Source: an uncultured Bacteroidales bacterium (GTDB taxonomy: Bacteria > Bacteroidota > Bacteroidia > Bacteroidales > UBA932). Taken from it: a stretch of 64,000 bases of DNA. Both the position numbers and the translations under genes were made by a program. Below, one piece after another: positions 53,527-63,500 of the stretch (position 1 is its first letter; each line of letters opens with the position of its first letter). The notes beneath the pieces are model-generated. The model had not been told where the DNA came from. It searched no databases and saw only the letters and a program-made list of their open reading frames with translations. Location of the stretch: assembly GCA_944322815.1 (NCBI GenBank), contig CALUQB010000002.1, positions 93,404 to 157,403 of the forward strand. The letters run 5' to 3'.

Positions 53527-53845
53527 ATTTGATGTCACATACGTCAGTTTTTTGCCCCCGGCTGCCCCGGTTTCAGATGCGAAGATACAAAAACAGGCTG
53601 GAATTTCATCAGCAGGCGGCGACGGTCGTCGATTTTCTTCGGTTTGCCGGGCTTTTACTTTAGCGGATATGTAGAAACGAGGATGAAGGCAGTGATATAT
53701 ATTGTTTTTCAAGATATAATCATTAACTTCATCGCAAGCAGTCGAGCTGAAAACTTATGTGCAGCTAATCTGGTATTTCCTGATGAAAACAGAAAAATGG
53801 TATTGTGTACCTGACATTATATATGACACCGTTGCTTTGAATGAT
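53527..53845. other. Intergenic junction between core genome and defence island
   Basis: About 320 bases divergent between the YgbA-like gene and the TOTE gene. A partial -7 box for the leftward side (TATCTTCG on the minus strand, 53587-53580) is visible. Composition turns AT-rich around 53660, marking the edge of the accessory region. No tRNA or clear attachment site was seen. Confidence 0.4.
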
Positions 53846-56689
53846 ATGGAAAAACAGCCCACATACCAAGAACTGTTGGCAGCATACAACAAACTTCTTA
53901 TGGAGAATAAGCTTCTTCATAAGGAAATAGACAGGCTACAGTCTTTACTAAACAACAAAGGCGTTCTTTCGACACCATCTACCATAAAGCGACATTTGTC
54001 TTTAGAAGAAAAAGTGAATGTGTTCCGCAATCTGTTCAAAGGGCGTGAGGATGTATTCGCACGGAGATGGTACAGCCGGACAAGCGGAAAGTCCGGCTAT
54101 CAGCCTGTATGCCGGAACGAATGGGACAGATTATTATGTAACAAGAAAAAATATAAATGCGCAGAATGCCCCAACAGGTCGTTCAAACCGCTGGAATACG
54201 AGGATTTATACCGGCATCTTGAGGGGAAAAGCCCGGACGGTCAGGACGTAATCGGTGTATATGCCATTCTTGCCGATAACACTTGTAACTTCCTGTGTGC
54301 AGATTTTGATGACAAGTCCTGTGAAAACGGATATAAAAAAGATATATTGGCGTATGCAATGGTCTGCAAAGACTGGAACATTCCATTCTCCATAGAGCGT
54401 TCACGCTCCGGGAACGGTGCGCACGTATGGATATTCTTTGAACAGCCGTTGCCTGCATCCAAGGCACGAAGACTTGGAAATATGATACTGACAGAAGCGA
54501 TGGAAAGATATGGAAGGATGACTTTCAAATCATATGACCGTTTCTTCCCCAATCAGGACAGACTGCCGGACGGAGGGTTCGGAAATCTTGTTGCTTTGCC
54601 GCTGCAAGGCAAAGCCCGCAAGGAAGGGAACAGCGTGTTTGTGGATGAAAACTTTATGGTACACGAAGACCAATGGAATTATTTGCTTGAAATAAAACGA
54701 ATATCCGAAGTTACGGTTGACGCAATATTGGCAAAGCATGAAACGGCTTCGGAGTTGGGCGAGTTGTCCACTACCAGCGAATTAAAGCCATGGGAGACGC
54801 CTGCCCCTCAAAAAATTACTCATAGTGATTTTCCGACCAATCCTGTTGTCATCCGCTCCAATATGCTGTACATCCCTTTACAAGGATTTTCATCAAAAGC
54901 CGTGAACCACCTGAAACGAATCGCATCGTTCAAGAATCCGGAGTTTTATGCCCGGCAAGGTATGCGTTTGTCTACTTACAATATTCCACGCATCATTTCC
55001 TGTGCCGAAATAAAGGAAGATTACATTGCCCTGCCCCGTGGATGTGAAGATGCGGTCATTGCCCTTTTGGAAGACAACCAGGTCGCTTACCGCGTGGAAG
55101 ACAAGACCAATCACGGGGAGAATATAACAGTAGAGTTTAAAGGCGAACTCCGTAAAGAACAGAAAGCGGCCATAACCAGTCTGACAGCCCACGACAACGG
55201 GATATTGAACGCCACTACCGCATTTGGCAAGACGGTCACTGCCATCGGTTTGATTGCAGAACGGAAAATAAACACGCTTATACTTGTACACACCAAGGCT
55301 TTGTTGGACCAATGGAATTCCCGTTTGAAAGAATTCTTGCAAATAGACTTTACGGAAGATAATCTTCCGAAGAAGCGTGGTCATAAAAGAGCCTTTTCGC
55401 CATTCGGCACATTGGACTCCAAGGGGAATTCTCTGCATGGAAAGATAGACATAGCTCTGATGCAATCCTGTTTGGAGGACAGCGGTGTAAAACCTTTTGT
55501 CCGGAATTATGGAATGTTGATTGTGGACGAATGCCATCATGTCTCAGCTGTAAATTTTGAACGGATATTGAAGTATGCCAACGCCAGATATGTCTATGGA
55601 CTGACAGCCACCTCAATCCGCAAGGACGGTCATCAGCCTGTCATCTTCATGCAATGCGGCCCCATCCGCTATTCGGCAGATGCCAAAGCTCAAATGTCTT
55701 CCCAAACATTCACACGTCTGCTTGTCCCACGTTTCACCTTGTATAGAGAATTGACGGATGAAAAATCCCATTATAGCCGTATGGTTCGGAAGATGGCTGA
55801 AGACAAAAACAGGAACAGGCTTATAACGGACGATGTGTGTGGAATTTTACAAGAAGGACGTTCTCCCATCATATTGACCAGTCTCACAACCCATGTAGGA
55901 ACTTTGGCAAACGCCTTGTCCCCTCACTGCAAACATGTCATTACACTCGTCGGTTCCGAATCGGCAAAAGAGAAACGTCAGAAGATGGAATATCTGCAAA
56001 ATATACCATCCTCTGAGCCACTCGTCATAGTTGCTACGGGAAAGTACGTTGGCGAAGGCTTCGACTATCCCCGATTAGACACTTTATTCCTGGCTTTACC
56101 TGTCTCTTGGAAGGGCACCATCGCTCAATATGCCGGACGGTTGCATCGGGAATACTCTGGCAAGAAAGAAGTCCGTATTTACGATTACATTGATATCCAT
56201 GTACCGATGTGCGATGTCATGTACAAGCGTAGATTGAGAGGATATGCGTCTGTCGGTTATCATATTAAGTCAAACGCTCCGATGGATTTGTTCAATGAAA
56301 ACCATGGGGTTATTTATAACGGACAGACATATCAAAGCGAGTTTTTCAAGGATTTGTCCAAGGCAAAGTATTCGGTCATCATTTCCGCGACAAGACTTTG
56401 GTTCTCCAAACGTTCATCTATGCTTGACATGCTGAAAGACTTGCCGGAACGAGGAGTGGAAGTCTTCACTGTAATCAAAAGCAATCTGGAAAAGGAAGAA
56501 CGGTTAAAAGGGACAGGGGCAAATGTCAGAGTTACTGATTCTTTGGCTGTTGATGTTGCAATCATTGACAAATCACTGATATGGTATGGCAGTATCAACT
56601 ATCTTGGTTACAACACCGATGAAAATAATACCATACGCATTTATGATCCGGAATTGGCAGAGAATGTTTTGGAAGTACTTTATGCTTAG
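53846..56689 (+). CDS. TOTE-type conflict protein: primase-like, SF2 helicase and degenerate PLD domains
   Basis: 947 residues from the ATG at 53846 (the frame extends 29 codons upstream). Order: N-terminal coiled coil (~10-40); Cys cluster C89, C98, C105, C108 (likely zinc); archaeo-eukaryotic primase-like domain with ADFDD (152-156) and SGNGAH (188-193); SF2 helicase with TTAFGKT (457-463), DECHH (561-565) and QYAGRLHRE (761-769); C-terminal PLD-like domain (~842-947). In the PLD domain the usual HxK before IIDKSLIWYGSIN is A-V-D, so nuclease activity is probably lost. Such primase-helicase-PLD fusions belong to the TOTE conflict systems, thought to act against invasive DNA. It is the first gene of the defence cluster. 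Confidence 0.85.
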   Translation: MEKQPTYQELLAAYNKLLMENKLLHKEIDRLQSLLNNKGVLSTPSTIKRHLSLEEKVNVFRNLFKGREDVFARRWYSRTSGKSGYQPVCRNEWDRLLCNKKKYKCAECPNRSFKPLEYEDLYRHLEGKSPDGQDVIGVYAILADNTCNFLCADFDDKSCENGYKKDILAYAMVCKDWNIPFSIERSRSGNGAHVWIFFEQPLPASKARRLGNMILTEAMERYGRMTFKSYDRFFPNQDRLPDGGFGNLVALPLQGKARKEGNSVFVDENFMVHEDQWNYLLEIKRISEVTVDAILAKHETASELGELSTTSELKPWETPAPQKITHSDFPTNPVVIRSNMLYIPLQGFSSKAVNHLKRIASFKNPEFYARQGMRLSTYNIPRIISCAEIKEDYIALPRGCEDAVIALLEDNQVAYRVEDKTNHGENITVEFKGELRKEQKAAITSLTAHDNGILNATTAFGKTVTAIGLIAERKINTLILVHTKALLDQWNSRLKEFLQIDFTEDNLPKKRGHKRAFSPFGTLDSKGNSLHGKIDIALMQSCLEDSGVKPFVRNYGMLIVDECHHVSAVNFERILKYANARYVYGLTATSIRKDGHQPVIFMQCGPIRYSADAKAQMSSQTFTRLLVPRFTLYRELTDEKSHYSRMVRKMAEDKNRNRLITDDVCGILQEGRSPIILTSLTTHVGTLANALSPHCKHVITLVGSESAKEKRQKMEYLQNIPSSEPLVIVATGKYVGEGFDYPRLDTLFLALPVSWKGTIAQYAGRLHREYSGKKEVRIYDYIDIHVPMCDVMYKRRLRGYASVGYHIKSNAPMDLFNENHGVIYNGQTYQSEFFKDLSKAKYSVIISATRLWFSKRSSMLDMLKDLPERGVEVFTVIKSNLEKEERLKGTGANVRVTDSLAVDVAIIDKSLIWYGSINYLGYNTDENNTIRIYDPELAENVLEVLYA

Positions 56690-56892
56690 CACCGATATTC
56701 CTGTTGTCAATAAATATTATTACGATGCACTATCAATCTACCTAAAAACGAATAAATGCTGTTTAAAGATAGAAAACAAAGTAGGTTCGGTAGAACCATC
56801 CAGTTCATTGACAATATTGCAGTTAGGTTTTGCAAAGAGGTCTTTTAGACAGATAGTTTCTGTAAGTGAGATACTTACAAGCTCCCGGCCGG

Positions 56893-56938
56893 GAAGTGCA
56901 ACAGTCAGTGGCCCGCGGGTCACTGACTGTTGCACTTC
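56893..56938. repeat. Near-perfect 46-bp palindrome
   Basis: Eighteen-base arms GAAGTGCAACAGTCAGTG and CACTGACTGTTGCACTTC are exact reverse complements around GCCCGCGGGT, itself almost palindromic. No T run follows, so it is not a standard terminator. It stands out by GC content in an AT-rich region. Confidence 0.85.
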
Positions 56939-57111
56939 GGTGTTGAATCTACGGTTTTTATAGGTTTTTTATAGGTGGGTAATCTACATTTTAAAGTATA
57001 TACACTTCCAGTAGGGGTTAATCCGATCTTATTTTGACTTTGCTTTATTTGTATCGGACCATGGAAATATTATTGGATGTGAAAACATGAAAAGGATATT
57101 ATATGATGAAT

Positions 57112-57142
57112 TTTGTTTTTAATATAAAAAAGCATAACTTTA
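57112..57142 (+). promoter_or_regulatory. Promoter of mcrBC
   Basis: TTTG (57112-57115), 19-base spacer, TAACTTTA (57135-57142): one mismatch to consensus. ATG follows 44 bases later. Confidence 0.58.
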
Positions 57143-57185
57143 TTTATCGTAAAGTCATAAACTCATAAAGGATTTCTAATAATAT

Positions 57186-59015
57186 ATGACTATTGTAATT
57201 ACATCACTAAATGATCTTGTTGATAAGATTAATTCTGATTTAGGTAACTTTTGTAAAGAGTTTGCATATGCGCGAAAAGAATTGGCCGGCTTGGCAAAAG
57301 CACCTAACAGAAATATCTTTTATAAATACGAAGATCTGAGTCGAGATTGGGCCATCAATGAAGGTGGTGGTACGGAAATTCAATATCACATTTATTTGAG
57401 AGATGGTGAGTTAGGATATGGATTAGGTTTTAATGCTCAATATGTTCCCTTTGCAAATGAGAAATCACCAATTGAATGGATAAAACCTTATGCATATGCA
57501 TTTATTGCTCTGTTAGAAACGTATCGATTTAATTGGGAGTCATTGGGATTTGATTGGATTATCGGGGATGGAGAGGAAATGTTAAGAAATCCACAATATG
57601 GTTCTTATACACTTTGGGGGAAGAATACATTAATCAAAGATAATACCATAGATGAAGGCTTTTATAATCAGATGATAGCAGATATTAAGGGCGATTTATT
57701 CAATATCTATAAAGAAGTGTTTAAACGAAGAAATGAATTAATTCATCAAGAGACGAAAAGCATGGAATTAATAAATAAGATTGTGACTGTATTGGGAAGT
57801 GCGAAAAATTTAATTTTATATGGAGCTCCGGGTACAGGAAAAACTTATCTGGCAAAACAGATGGCCAAACAAATGATAGGGGTGGAAACGGATGATGCTT
57901 TGTATAAAAGCGGGCAATTTGCCTTTGTGCAATTTCATCCATCCTATGATTATACCGATTTTGTGGAAGGATTACGTCCTGCTCAGACTGATGGTTCTAG
58001 AGGAGGTATTGGGTTTGAATTAAAAGACGGAGTATTCAAGAAGTTCTGTGAAAAAGCTAGGAAAAATCTGGAGGACAGTCAAAAAGATCCCCAAACACTA
58101 TCAGTCGAACAACAGATTGAGAAGAAATATAATCGACTGATAGAGGCTATTCAAAATGGCGAAATCAATAAGGTGGAACTAAAAACCCCGGAAAAGTATG
58201 CTATAATATTGGGGTCGTCTGAGAAAAATAACATTCAATTTAAACGTCCGAGTAACGGACGGATTAGTGAGCATACAGTATCATTGTCTCGTCTTCAGCA
58301 ACTCGGGAAGGTGTTTAAGACTGCGGCCCAACTGGAGGGTTTAGCCAATCTTTCACATAATATCAGAGATGTTATAGGAGGTTGTAATGCTACATGGTAT
58401 TGGGCAATTCTACATCATCTGTATAAAGCATACGGAAATGTGGTGGACAATGCAACAGCCAATGAGGTTGACCGAAAAAATTATGTGTTTGTCATTGATG
58501 AGATCAATCGAGGAGAGATTTCTAAAATATTTGGAGAATTGTTCTTCTCAATAGATCCGAGTTATCGTGGAGAAAATGGTGCTGTCTATACTCAATATGC
58601 CAATATGCATGAAACGGATGAAAAATTCTATGTACCCGAGAATGTGTATATAATAGGAACGATGAATGATATCGACAGGAGTGTGGAGAGTTTTGATTTT
58701 GCCATGCGTCGCCGCTTTGTTTGGCAAGAGATTACGGCTGAAGAGAGTGCTGATAATATGAATCTTCCCAAAGAGTGTAAGGCCAAGATGAAAAGTCTCA
58801 ATGATAAGATATCAAGGATCGAGGGGCTTGGTTCTTCATACCATATCGGTGGTGCATATTTCCTTGACGAGAATGGAGTAGCTATCAAAGATTTTGAGGA
58901 AACCTGGTATTTGCGATTGAAACCTCTGTTGCGTGAATATTTGCGAGGCATGCCCAATGCGGATAACTACATGGATGAATTAAGAAAAGCATATGAAAAT
59001 ACTGACAACAACTGA
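57186..59015 (+). CDS. mcrB: McrB-like AAA+ GTPase of a modification-dependent restriction system
   Basis: 609 residues. The N-terminal ~190 residues form a separate domain, probably the DNA-recognition part, that I cannot assign to a named family. The AAA+ motor has Walker A GAPGTGKT (213-220), Walker B VFVIDEINRG (434-443), the McrB signature GTMND (491-495, MNxxD guanine-type motif MNDID) and arginines at 508-510. In McrBC, this motor translocates on DNA carrying modified cytosine (or another mark) and activates McrC. It overlaps mcrC by 23 bases. Sequence is AT-rich compared with the core genome. Confidence 0.93.
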   Translation: MTIVITSLNDLVDKINSDLGNFCKEFAYARKELAGLAKAPNRNIFYKYEDLSRDWAINEGGGTEIQYHIYLRDGELGYGLGFNAQYVPFANEKSPIEWIKPYAYAFIALLETYRFNWESLGFDWIIGDGEEMLRNPQYGSYTLWGKNTLIKDNTIDEGFYNQMIADIKGDLFNIYKEVFKRRNELIHQETKSMELINKIVTVLGSAKNLILYGAPGTGKTYLAKQMAKQMIGVETDDALYKSGQFAFVQFHPSYDYTDFVEGLRPAQTDGSRGGIGFELKDGVFKKFCEKARKNLEDSQKDPQTLSVEQQIEKKYNRLIEAIQNGEINKVELKTPEKYAIILGSSEKNNIQFKRPSNGRISEHTVSLSRLQQLGKVFKTAAQLEGLANLSHNIRDVIGGCNATWYWAILHHLYKAYGNVVDNATANEVDRKNYVFVIDEINRGEISKIFGELFFSIDPSYRGENGAVYTQYANMHETDEKFYVPENVYIIGTMNDIDRSVESFDFAMRRRFVWQEITAEESADNMNLPKECKAKMKSLNDKISRIEGLGSSYHIGGAYFLDENGVAIKDFEETWYLRLKPLLREYLRGMPNADNYMDELRKAYENTDNN

Positions 59016-60321
59016 TAATAACGGAGGAAATTATCGGGTGCCCGAGGAGCATTGTGATAACCTGTTGACAATAGGAAATCGCAATGTCGGGGCGTTGTGT
59101 CAGGAAAATCCGGACTTGTTGATTTTTCCGCAGTCTCTGGGCCTTTATCATGATGATATTGCCAAAGCACCCATTTTTGTGCTACAGGATGGATCCCTGA
59201 CCACTCGTAACATGATGGGGTTTGTGGGAAAAGACGTGACGATGTTGACTATAACTTCTCGGTTTTGTAAGGATGATCAACATGACTACTTTCTGCATTA
59301 TATGTTACAGCGAGTGTTCGCCATCAACATGTTTGATTTTGAGCAAACATCTAATGATGAAGATATATGGGATTTTTTGTTGTATCTCTTCCCCTATTAT
59401 CTAAAGCAAGCTTATAGACAGGGAATATATAGAACTTATGTAAGAGCCGAATATAATGATGCTCATGTTAAAGGCCGTATTGATGTCAACCGGCACATAC
59501 GAATGAATTTCCCTTTTCGTGGGCAGATAGCATATTCCACGAGAGAGTACAGTGTCGCTAATCCCGTAATTCAACTGATACGGCATACGATCGAATACAT
59601 ATCGAATCACCCTTTTGGCAAAGGAGTGTTGGCCTATGATGCGGAAACCCGCGATGTCGTCGATAAAATTCGTATGATGACTCAAAGCACCTATAGGAAA
59701 AACGATCGTCAGCGAATTGTGGCGGCCAATCTGAAAAGGTTCTCTCATCCCTATTTCACGGCGTATGTGATGTTGCAAAAGATTTGCATGCAGATTTTGC
59801 GCCGGGATAAAATCAGTTTTGGAGAGAAAGAAAGTAAAATATATGGATTGCTTTTCGACGGGGCTTGGCTTTGGGAAGAATACCTGAATACGGTGTTGAA
59901 ACAAGATTTTGAACATCCCGAGAATAAGACAGGGAGGCATCGACGCCATCTGTTTAATTGTGGAGCTAAATCTTTTCAGGCAATTTATCCAGATTTCATA
60001 AGTAAAAATCTACCCACTATTGTGGGGGATGCCAAATATATGGCTTTGGAGACAAAAGAATATAATGAGGACTCGGAGCGGGCGACAAGCGTATATTATA
60101 AGACCATTACTTACATGTATCGATTTAATTCTATTTCTGGTTTTTTGTTGTTTCCCCATCCGAGAGGAGGGTCTGATGAAACATACGAAATCAAAGAGAC
60201 TGCTGGCAAGTTGCGTAAGATCGGACTGTCAATTCCTCAGAATGAGACCAGTTTTGCTGCATTTCTGACTTGTATGAGAGCGCAAGAAGAGTGGTTGCGC
60301 TCTACAATCATGCAATTATAA
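58993..60321 (+). CDS. mcrC: McrC-like endonuclease subunit
   Basis: 442 residues. N-terminal part (EHCDNLLTIGNRNVGALCQE, MMGFVGKDVTMLTITSRF) is the McrC adaptor that binds the McrB ring. The C-terminal PD-(D/E)xK nuclease is visible as YPDFIS (about 331-336) and GDAKYMALE (about 345-353), with DGAWLWEEYLNTVL ahead of it. The start overlaps the mcrB end by 23 bases, so translation is coupled. Together they cut modified phage or plasmid DNA. Confidence 0.92.
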   Translation: MKILTTTDNNGGNYRVPEEHCDNLLTIGNRNVGALCQENPDLLIFPQSLGLYHDDIAKAPIFVLQDGSLTTRNMMGFVGKDVTMLTITSRFCKDDQHDYFLHYMLQRVFAINMFDFEQTSNDEDIWDFLLYLFPYYLKQAYRQGIYRTYVRAEYNDAHVKGRIDVNRHIRMNFPFRGQIAYSTREYSVANPVIQLIRHTIEYISNHPFGKGVLAYDAETRDVVDKIRMMTQSTYRKNDRQRIVAANLKRFSHPYFTAYVMLQKICMQILRRDKISFGEKESKIYGLLFDGAWLWEEYLNTVLKQDFEHPENKTGRHRRHLFNCGAKSFQAIYPDFISKNLPTIVGDAKYMALETKEYNEDSERATSVYYKTITYMYRFNSISGFLLFPHPRGGSDETYEIKETAGKLRKIGLSIPQNETSFAAFLTCMRAQEEWLRSTIMQL

Positions 60322-60370
60322 TTAAATGTTGTATCAAGGGATATGGGCAGTCTGGTTTTGTTGTTAGATT

Positions 60371-60406
60371 GTTAATAGCTCAATTTTAATTTATTGAGCC
60401 ATTAAC
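60371..60406. repeat. Inverted repeat after mcrC
   Basis: GTTAATAGCTCAA and TTGAGCCATTAAC pair with one mismatch around a 10-base loop, flanked by a shorter TTGTT / AACAA pair. It may be a weak terminator or operator; no T run. Confidence 0.45.
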
Positions 60407-60470
60407 TGAACAATAAGAACTCACAAATGAAGTTTTGTTTCAATTTCATAATTGATCATCTACATATACA

Positions 60471-60501
60471 TTGATGTATGAAGTAAATGTCATATATTTA
60501 C
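60471..60501 (+). promoter_or_regulatory. Promoter of the phosphoesterase-STAND gene
   Basis: TTG (60471-60473), 20-base spacer, TATATTTA (60494-60501), one mismatch to TAnnTTTG; 33 bases before the ATG. It suggests transcription independent of mcrBC. Confidence 0.55.
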
Positions 60502-60534
60502 ATAAGTTGTAATTAAAAACAAAATAGGATATTT

Positions 60535-63500
60535 ATGAAAATAGCCATCTTACATCTTTCTGACATGCATATAGATAATGGAAATTATCAGTGGTTGACC
60601 AAGAAAACCGAACAAATAGTTTCTGCGGTTTGGAATGATTTTTCAGAGTGCGGAAAAATTATAATTGTCGTTTCTGGAGATATAGCTAATTCCGGCAAGA
60701 AAGAACAGTATGATTATGCGAAAAATTTCTTTAAAGCGCTTTTAAGATCGTTTGCAGAAAAGAAATTAGGTGATACTGAGTTGGATAACAAAATCATATG
60801 TGTGCCTGGTAATCATGATTGCGACTTCGATATAAATGTTAATGCAAGGCAAATGTTGCTTCCATCTATACGATCAAATGCCGGAATGGTTGATAGTAGT
60901 GTATATGACGTAATTTCTGCTGTTCAAAACAATTTTAAAGAATTCGCGAAGGAGATAATGATTGACAATGCATTCAGTCTTTCAATAAACAATAATGTGA
61001 AAATCAATGCCGGTGGTAAAACTATTCTTTTTAGACTTTACAATACTGCATGGATGTCAAGTTTAAAAGAAGAGCAAAATAGCATTGTAATGCCATTAGA
61101 AATGATTGAGTCAAAAAGTATTGATGCGGATTTGGTAATTTCGCTTTTTCATCACTACTATTCATGGCTTACTCCTTCATGTGATGATAATAAAAATCGT
61201 TTTAGAAAGTATGTTACGAAGACTTCTAATGTGATTTTATATGGCCATGAACACACTCCCTCTTCTTCGCAAGTTACTGATTATTACGAAAATGAGATTA
61301 TTAATGAATTTGAGGGCGGTGCATTGTACTTTTCTCAGTCGAGTTATACAAGAACTTCATCTTTCAATTCTATCATACTGGATTTAGATTCTTTTGAATG
61401 TATTGTACGGTCTTTCGATTATAATGGCAGTATCTACTCTGAGAAGAAGAAAAGACAAGTGAATCTGAATCAGGAAAGGAAAATGGATGAATTCCGCCAC
61501 AATACAGATTTTCAGAAGTCTCTAAAGAAAATGTCAATCCCCATTCACAATAGCGAGAATGTAAAGATGACACTTGATGAGTTCTTTGTGTATCCGGACT
61601 TAGAACGAATGAATAAGAGACAATTGAAAGTCGATGAGGATTTTACAGATAGCTCTTCAATTATAGAAGATACACAATATCAGCTGGTAATGCTAGAAGG
61701 CGATGACCAATGTGGAAAAACAAGCTTGATGAATATGTATTATCTCCGATTTATTGACAAATATATGTACCCTATTCTCATCAAGGGAAAGAATATTGTA
61801 AATAATAATATAGACAAGATTATCGGTAAAGCGTTTGATGAGCAATATTGCAGTAATGATAAGGAAAAATACTTACAATATGACACGAAAAAGAAAATTC
61901 TCATTGTGGATGATTTTGATGAATGTCAATTGAATGACACAATTAAGAAAAAGCTGATAGACCAATTCTTAGTTCGATTCGGTAAGGTTATTATTACTAC
62001 AAAAGAGAATGAGAATGTGGTTTCTTCATATTTTCTTATGGAGAAGAAGAATACATTGGCTGCACGTATTAAACCTCTTGGACATGTAAAGAGGAATGAA
62101 TTAGTAAAGAAATTCTATGTTACATACGATGTGAATGCTTCTTCTTTACAAAAGCAGGCTCTTTTGGAGCGGGTAAAAGCTGGTTTCGATATGGTTGAGA
62201 ATTTTCTTGGCAAGGAGTATATACCGTCTTTCCCAATTTATATTCTATCTATTTTGTTATCTAATACTAAGATGCAAAATAGTTCTCTGGAACAGACTTC
62301 ATACGGATACTGTTACGAAGCCTTGATAACTTGTGCATTATTATCATGTGTGAATGATAAAACAAAAATTGATAGGTATTATAATGTTCTGACAAACTTG
62401 GCTTATTATATTTATCGGAAAAATGGCAAACCCATATCGGAGATCGATTTTAGAAAATTCTACGATAAATATCAAGAGATTTATTACTCGGAAAGTTATA
62501 AAGAAGTAAAGAATAACCTCTTAAAGTGTAATTTGCTACGTTGTACTGATGATTATTACTATAAGTTCTCATACAACTACATATTTTATTTCTTAGTCGC
62601 CAAATATATGGCAGATAATATGCACTGCAAGGATGGGCAGGGTGACATCATGAATTTGTGTCAGAATATTCATGATGAGCAAAAGGCTAATATTTTAATA
62701 TTTATAGCTCATCATATTAAAAATCCACAATTCGTTGAAGCAACACAGCTTGCTTTAATGTCGGCTTTAGATAGCCAGAAGCCGGTATCTCTAAACAGAG
62801 ATGATGATTATTATAAATTATTAAATGAAATTTGCGAAAGCCTGAAGAAGGAGATCGTTAAACCGAATGAAGAAATAGATCCGGAGAAAGAACGTGAAAA
62901 AATATTGCAAAAGCAAGATGAAAGTGACCGACTTGCATCGAATGATAAAATAGATCCCGATAACCTGCCTTTAGAGATTCAAAATATGAATAAGGCGTTG
63001 CGTTCCATTGAAGTCGTTGGACAAATTGTTAAGAATAGACAGGGATCGCTACCCAAACCGAATATTAGAACCATGGTGTTGGAGTTGTATGAAGCCGCTT
63101 TCCGTACCATAAGTTATTTCGGGACAATTATAGAATCAGAGAGATCGCATGTTATTGAGGATGTGATTAGCAACAAAAAAGAAGGAATTTCTAATAATGA
63201 AATTATTAAGAAAATAGATTCCTTCTTTGAGCTTAGTTCTTTAAACTTCTGTTTGTTTGTATTTTCTAAAGTTATTAATTCTGTGGGTAGCAAGGAGTTG
63301 AGGGCTACTTTTTCAGAAATAGCAGATGAAATAGGGACTCCAGCTGCAAAGTTGGTGTCATTCTCAATTATCAGCTGTTTTTCAAAAATTGCTATCCCAG
63401 AATTAGGGGCATTGGTTGAGGATTTGAAGGACAATCCAGTTGCAATGAGTATCATTCGTGCACGAGTACGGTCATACTTGTATAATAATCACGTAAGTTA

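Larger units (their letters stand above)
56690..57185. other. AT-rich spacer between TOTE and mcrB with clustered palindromes
   Basis: About 500 bases without a convincing gene. It holds GGTTC-GGTA-GAACC (56784-56797), TGTAAGT-GAGAT-ACTTACA (56862-56880), TCCCGGCCGGGA (56883-56894), a 46-bp palindrome (56893-56938), a tandem TTTTATAGG pair near 56955-56975, and the mcrB promoter at 57112-57142. Confidence 0.5.

Noticed and set aside
56893-56938. Palindrome as an integron attC site
   Set aside because: The RYYYAAC/GTTRRRY core boxes are not present at the ends, and there is no integrase or cassette array nearby.
56586-56963. 125-codon frame across the TOTE end and the palindrome
   Set aside because: It overlaps the TOTE C-terminus in another frame and reads through the 46-bp palindrome; composition is not protein-like.
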